Source: Psilocybe azurescens | Lineage: Eukaryota > Basidiomycota > Agaricomycetes > Agaricales > Agrocybaceae | Direction: 5' to 3' | NCBI GenBank assembly: GCA_023853785.1 | Contig: JAJIRX010000209.1 | Location: 1 to 46,526, forward strand | DNA length: 46,526 nucleotides | Shown: in pieces, positions 42,902 through 46,526 of the stretch | Position numbering within the stretch: the first letter of the stretch is position 1 | How the letters are laid out: every line of letters begins with the position of its first letter | The notes under the pieces: model-generated | What the model saw: only the letters and a program-made list of their open reading frames with translations | What the model was told of the DNA's origin: nothing | Database searches by the model: none | Translations under genes and position numbers: made by a program

Positions 42902-45900
42902 ATGGGCATCGCATTCACTCCCGGCCACAATAGCCAGACAACTTTCAATAAATTCATTGACCTAGAGTCGCCAACCCCCACCAGCGACTCCAACATGTTC
43001 AGCCTATTCAACTTCAATATGCAACCTCAACCTCAACCCAATGCAGACGTTCCAATGGACGATTTTGACGCAGTGCATATTTTATTTATTAACTGTAAAG
43101 TTGTTATTTTGAGTTAATTGATCTGCAGAATCGGCCTGGTGCTGTGCCACAACACTCCAAACTTATACCCGTGACCAGCCATCCTTTAGAGCCAGCTCAA
43201 GGAACCATTCTCCCTGCTGTGAATCCAGTAACAATGGAACCCTCCAGTACCAGAACAAGCCAGGCTATCCCAGGCATATTTCCACCTGGACAACCTGTGG
43301 AAACTGCCATGGCTGTCGATACAGCCACCAACCCAAACCAGTCTATGCCAGATCAAGAGCTGCCCATCACCCCACGGAGTGAGCAACAACACATCTAATA
43401 TCATCCAAATGATATGAACCTTGGCGAAACGTGAGGTCAAGTAGATCCTCTACTAGGCAACAAAGCCATTTTGCAAACCTCCAATATACACCTGCTGCTT
43501 CCTCAACAGCAATTTGTCAATGACCCTCACAGAAACATCAAGCCTACAAGTGAACACATACCTCAGTCATCAACTCAGTCGCTGGTGAAGCTGAAGCCGT
43601 TCACGTTGAAGCCGTGTGCATTCACATTAAAACCAACACCAACTAAGCATCAGATATCGATCGGAAGGCGGAAAGGGCCTGGGCAAGAAGATTCAGCGGA
43701 CACGTTGGTCAAGCAGCGCAACGACAAACCTAGAGTTTATTTACAAAACATGGAAAAAGACACAGAATGTGTAAGTTAACTGTTTCTGCTGTTAGATTAA
43801 CAAGGCTCACCTCATAATAGATCAAAACACGGGTCATTGAGCAAAGTGATTTTACCACAAGACAGATGCTGGACATGAAGGACAAGGAAATTCACTGGAT
43901 GAAGGAGAAAGTGAGTAATTGAACTGCTGCTCGATGAGTATATCAGACTTACCATATAACAGATGGACAAACATCAGAACAGCTTCAACGAAGTCTTGAG
44001 CGGTTATTGGCCTTGGAGCAGTCAAACAAAGAGCATGCTGCTAAGTTGGAAGCAACAGAAGCGCAGCTTGAAAAAAAGAAACGCAAAAGAACACAGGAAG
44101 ATAGAAGAGAAGCGATTTCACGAACGTCAGGTAAACCAGGAGAGTGCTGACAGGTTGAAAGCGACAGAAGCACCGTTCGAGAGGGAACTTCTGGAACAGC
44201 AGGAGTTCAAGGAGAAGCAAAATCACGAATATAATGAGAAGCTGTGTGTATTTGAAAGGGAATGGAGACAGCTTGAAGAACATGCATGCTGCTGTAAATG
44301 CACCATTGGGTATTTAAGACTTCATATTCCAAAATATTTAAAACACAAACTTACGTTGACCAATCTAGGGTTACCATTCCCCACTCCTACTATGGAGGGT
44401 GTCGTCCCTGTCAACCAGCGAGCAACTTTCTCAGGTATCCAGCCATAGTCATCAGGGAAGGAGGTGATGTAGATATGGACGATCATCCATGAGGTCAGCC
44501 TCCTGCTCCAATAGAGCGCGACCACAGTACCACAAGTCATATCCGCCACAGCAGCACTGCAAGTCACACTTACCCACTCCAATGTTTGACATGCATAATA
44601 CTGCCTCCAGTAGCAGACAGTCTCATCTAGCTCCGAAGAGGGTCGGCAAGGAGACGACGACGCAATGATGGGTGAAACGCAAAGCCCTTCCAAAGACAAG
44701 GGCAAGGCTTGTGCTCCTGTTGCTGATGAAAGCTCGGGGAAGAGTTCGACCATGTTGTATCCAACAACAACAACAACGAGGTAAGTCATCCTGTTCCCAA
44801 TTTATAGTCATGCTGACGCATGAAAGGACGATAAGGTTTTCTCACCATGTCCCACCTCCATATAAATTCAAATGTCCACAGGGTGGGGCAGGCCTCCAGC
44901 TGAAAGCTGTCTATGGTGACAATGAGCCTGCAGCACCGTCTATCTCCAACAGTCCAGAACAACAAATTACTCCTGCAAAATATTGACGCTATGCAAGTCG
45001 AGGAAATCACAAAAACAGTTCTTTCGGTCTTGGTGACTACGGGTGCGTTGCTGCGTGCACCAAGGATACCAGCCAGAAGACAGAAACATGCTTTCAGCAC
45101 TGGGTGAAACAACCGGCTACGAAAGCCTCTAACACTCCATCTAAGATAATCGGGTAAGTTCATGGCACATTCAAATCTTAATGTGGGGCTAACCCACCAT
45201 GTGTATCTACCCAGAAGCAGTTCAGCCCACATGAATTCACTTATTGGAATCAAGAAGGATGACCAGATCCTAGCGTCACGCCGCTTCTTCTGAATGTCTA
45301 CTGAAAATTCGCAATTGATGAAAATCCAGTCAGCCGTCCAAGCCTAGCTCCGCTGAATTTCTGCTTTGAAGTTTAAACACAATCATCCATGGAACGAGGA
45401 GTTGATCAACCAGTTCATGCAGTCCTTCTTGTTGAAACATAGCTTTCAGTCCGAGGACCAGCCAGTCGCTTATGCTGCCGTTAAACAACGTTTCACGATC
45501 TTCAAGGCGCTTGTAAAGGACGCGAAGCTGAAAGAGGGAGAAGATGAAGTGCAGACTCGTGAACGGGTGGAAAAAATCAAAAAAGCAAGAAGGTGAGGTT
45601 GCGCCGGGACACACGACGCCGTGGGTGGGTTTGTTTCTCGATTTTCTACGTTTTGGGAGATTTATGCAATTCTAGTTGTCGAGTAACCGACTCAAACCGC
45701 CAATGACAATCGAAAGGGAGGAGCGGATCCTGCTTTGGGAGTTTTTGTACTAAGTAGCACACATGCTGACTGGCGGAGGGCATGTCTCTGACGAGAGTGA
45801 CCTGAAGAACGCAAATTCACAATCAGGATCCGACAGTGGCGCAGCGCTGCATTGATTCCATACCTGACAATCATCGACCGTGATATGAACAAGAGGACTG

Positions 45901-46099
45901 GGCTGGGCAACCCTGTGCCAGGGAACCTGGCTACGCAGCGTGTAAGGATGGGGGGATTATTAGCCGCCGAGGGCGATTCCAGGATTGCCTGGAGAACTTC
46001 TACGACGCGACTTGGTACGCTGGCCTGAGCGAGAGCACTAAAATTGACCTCCAACCAAAACCTGCTATAGCTCTACCAGCAATCATGACGGACAATTAG
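42902..46099 (+). pseudogene. repetitive-family gene with coiled coil, decayed
   Basis: ATG 42902 opens MGIAFTPGHNSQTTFNKFID and a Pro/Gln-rich region; an intron (about 43073-43129) leads to NRPGAVPQHSKLIPVTSHPL. In that frame TAA (43396-43398) and TGA (43432-43434) interrupt an otherwise continuous reading to PRVYLQNMEKDTEC. Next exons give MLDMKDKEIHWMKEK, EQLQRSLERLLALEQSNKEH, AAKLEATEAQLEKKKRK and, after a shift at an A-run (about 44070), a further coiled coil up to FEREWRQLEEH. A Ser/Asp-rich part follows, then YGCVAACTKDTSQK, KHNHPWNEELINQFMQSFLL, AVKQRFTIFKALVKDAKLKE, TRERVEKIKKARR, HMLTGGGHVSDESD, FTIRIRQWRSAALIPYLTII and NFYDATWYAGLSES, with a stop at 46099. I associate the C-terminal blocks with an abundant unnamed Agaricomycete gene family, probably transposon-linked. 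Confidence 0.65.
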
Positions 46100-46189
46100 A
46101 TAGCGACAATAAGCAAAGAAATTTGTATATACCTAGAGAATATTTGAATCGTTGATCGACTATGATAGCGAAAACAAAAAGTAAACGCC

Positions 46190-46526
46190 ATAGACAGCAT
46201 GGACACCTCAGCATGGTGTGGTCTGGGACACCCAGAACACAATAAGCACAAGTGGTGGATGGTCGAGCAGGTTGTGCTTTGGACACCCACAGCACAACTA
46301 CAGTATGGATAACCTTAGCGCAGTGTGGTCTGACACCCAGAGGGCACAATCATGGCAAGAAGATGGGTTGTTGATCAAAGTTGATCGCACTGAAGACCAT
46401 ATGTTTGGTTCTCCCTTTAAACCAAACATGCCTACCATGTTCTGTGGTATTTGTGCTTCAGTGATGACAACGCTTTGATCAAGTGATCGTGTGACGTGGT
46501 TCTCGATTCCGTGAGCGTGCTTGTGC
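46190..46526 (+). repeat. spaced GACACCCA repeats and shared terminal words
   Basis: GTCTGGGACACCCAGAACAC, TTGGACACCCACAGCAC and GTCTGACACCCAGAG recur about 50 bp apart (46226, 46280, 46328). They are followed by TGACAACGCTTTGATCAAGT and GATTCCGTGAGCG, shared with 41488-41545. No gene is seen. The window ends inside this repeat. Confidence 0.65.

Noticed and set aside
1..46526. tRNA or rRNA genes
   Set aside because: No cloverleaf-compatible A/B box pair or rRNA-like stretch was noticed on reading; a covariance-model scan would be needed to be certain.

Overview
The window looks like a transposon-rich, gene-poor stretch of a basidiomycete genome, most likely an Agaricomycete. Coding pieces are broken by short 50-60 bp introns with GT...AG ends. 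The recognisable host genes (division I chitin synthase, the Chs7 export chaperone, an AGC kinase, mitochondrial ClpB/Hsp78, 14-3-3, a WD40 protein) are fungal. The transposases belong to lineages expanded in Agaricomycetes (KDZ with a CxC2-type cysteine cluster, Plavaka, Tnp2/CACTA-like). Nearly every coding region has frameshifts or in-frame stops. All product calls come from reading translations by eye; no database search was possible.

Region by region. 1-9.5 kb: a chain of gene fragments, all on the minus strand: unrecognised coding-like pieces with a 93-bp in-frame repeat, the C-terminal part of a chitin synthase, the N-lobe and part of the C-lobe of an AGC kinase, the end of a ClpB/Hsp78 ATPase and a nearly full-length Chs7 gene. 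They abut at abrupt junctions and keep introns; a 28-bp perfect palindrome lies just beyond them. 10-15.5 kb: a broken 14-3-3 gene (minus) diverges from a Ser-rich ORF and a broken Plavaka transposase (plus). 15.5-18.6 kb: mostly unassigned, with a transposase C-terminal scrap. 18.9-21.4 kb: an element with short terminal inverted repeats and oppositely oriented subterminal arrays, carrying an internally deleted transposase gene and a GC-rich minisatellite. 21.4-26.6 kb: nested long inverted repeats around an element-encoded gene with an acidic C-terminus and a basic NLS-like tail. 27.8-29.5 kb: a foldback element with ~280-bp arms and a second 61-bp hairpin inside. 30.8-34.6 kb: a KDZ transposase (minus) with six in-frame stops that all look like C-to-T changes. 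35.4-37.5 kb: an element with ~165-bp inverted repeats holding the best-preserved gene of the window (three exons, 214 aa, minus). 37.8-39.3 kb: a Tnp2-like transposase fragment (minus). 39.5-41.3 kb: a decayed WD40 gene (plus). 42.9-46.1 kb: a decayed gene of a repetitive, coiled-coil-containing family (plus).

There is no evidence of an operating multi-gene system. The most striking features are the same-strand chain of host-gene fragments at 1.5-8.1 kb (captured fragments or a collapsed gene cluster containing both a chitin synthase and its export chaperone), the intact gene inside the 35.4-37.5 kb element, the nested inverted repeats at 21.4-26.6 kb and the directional mutation signature in the KDZ transposase.
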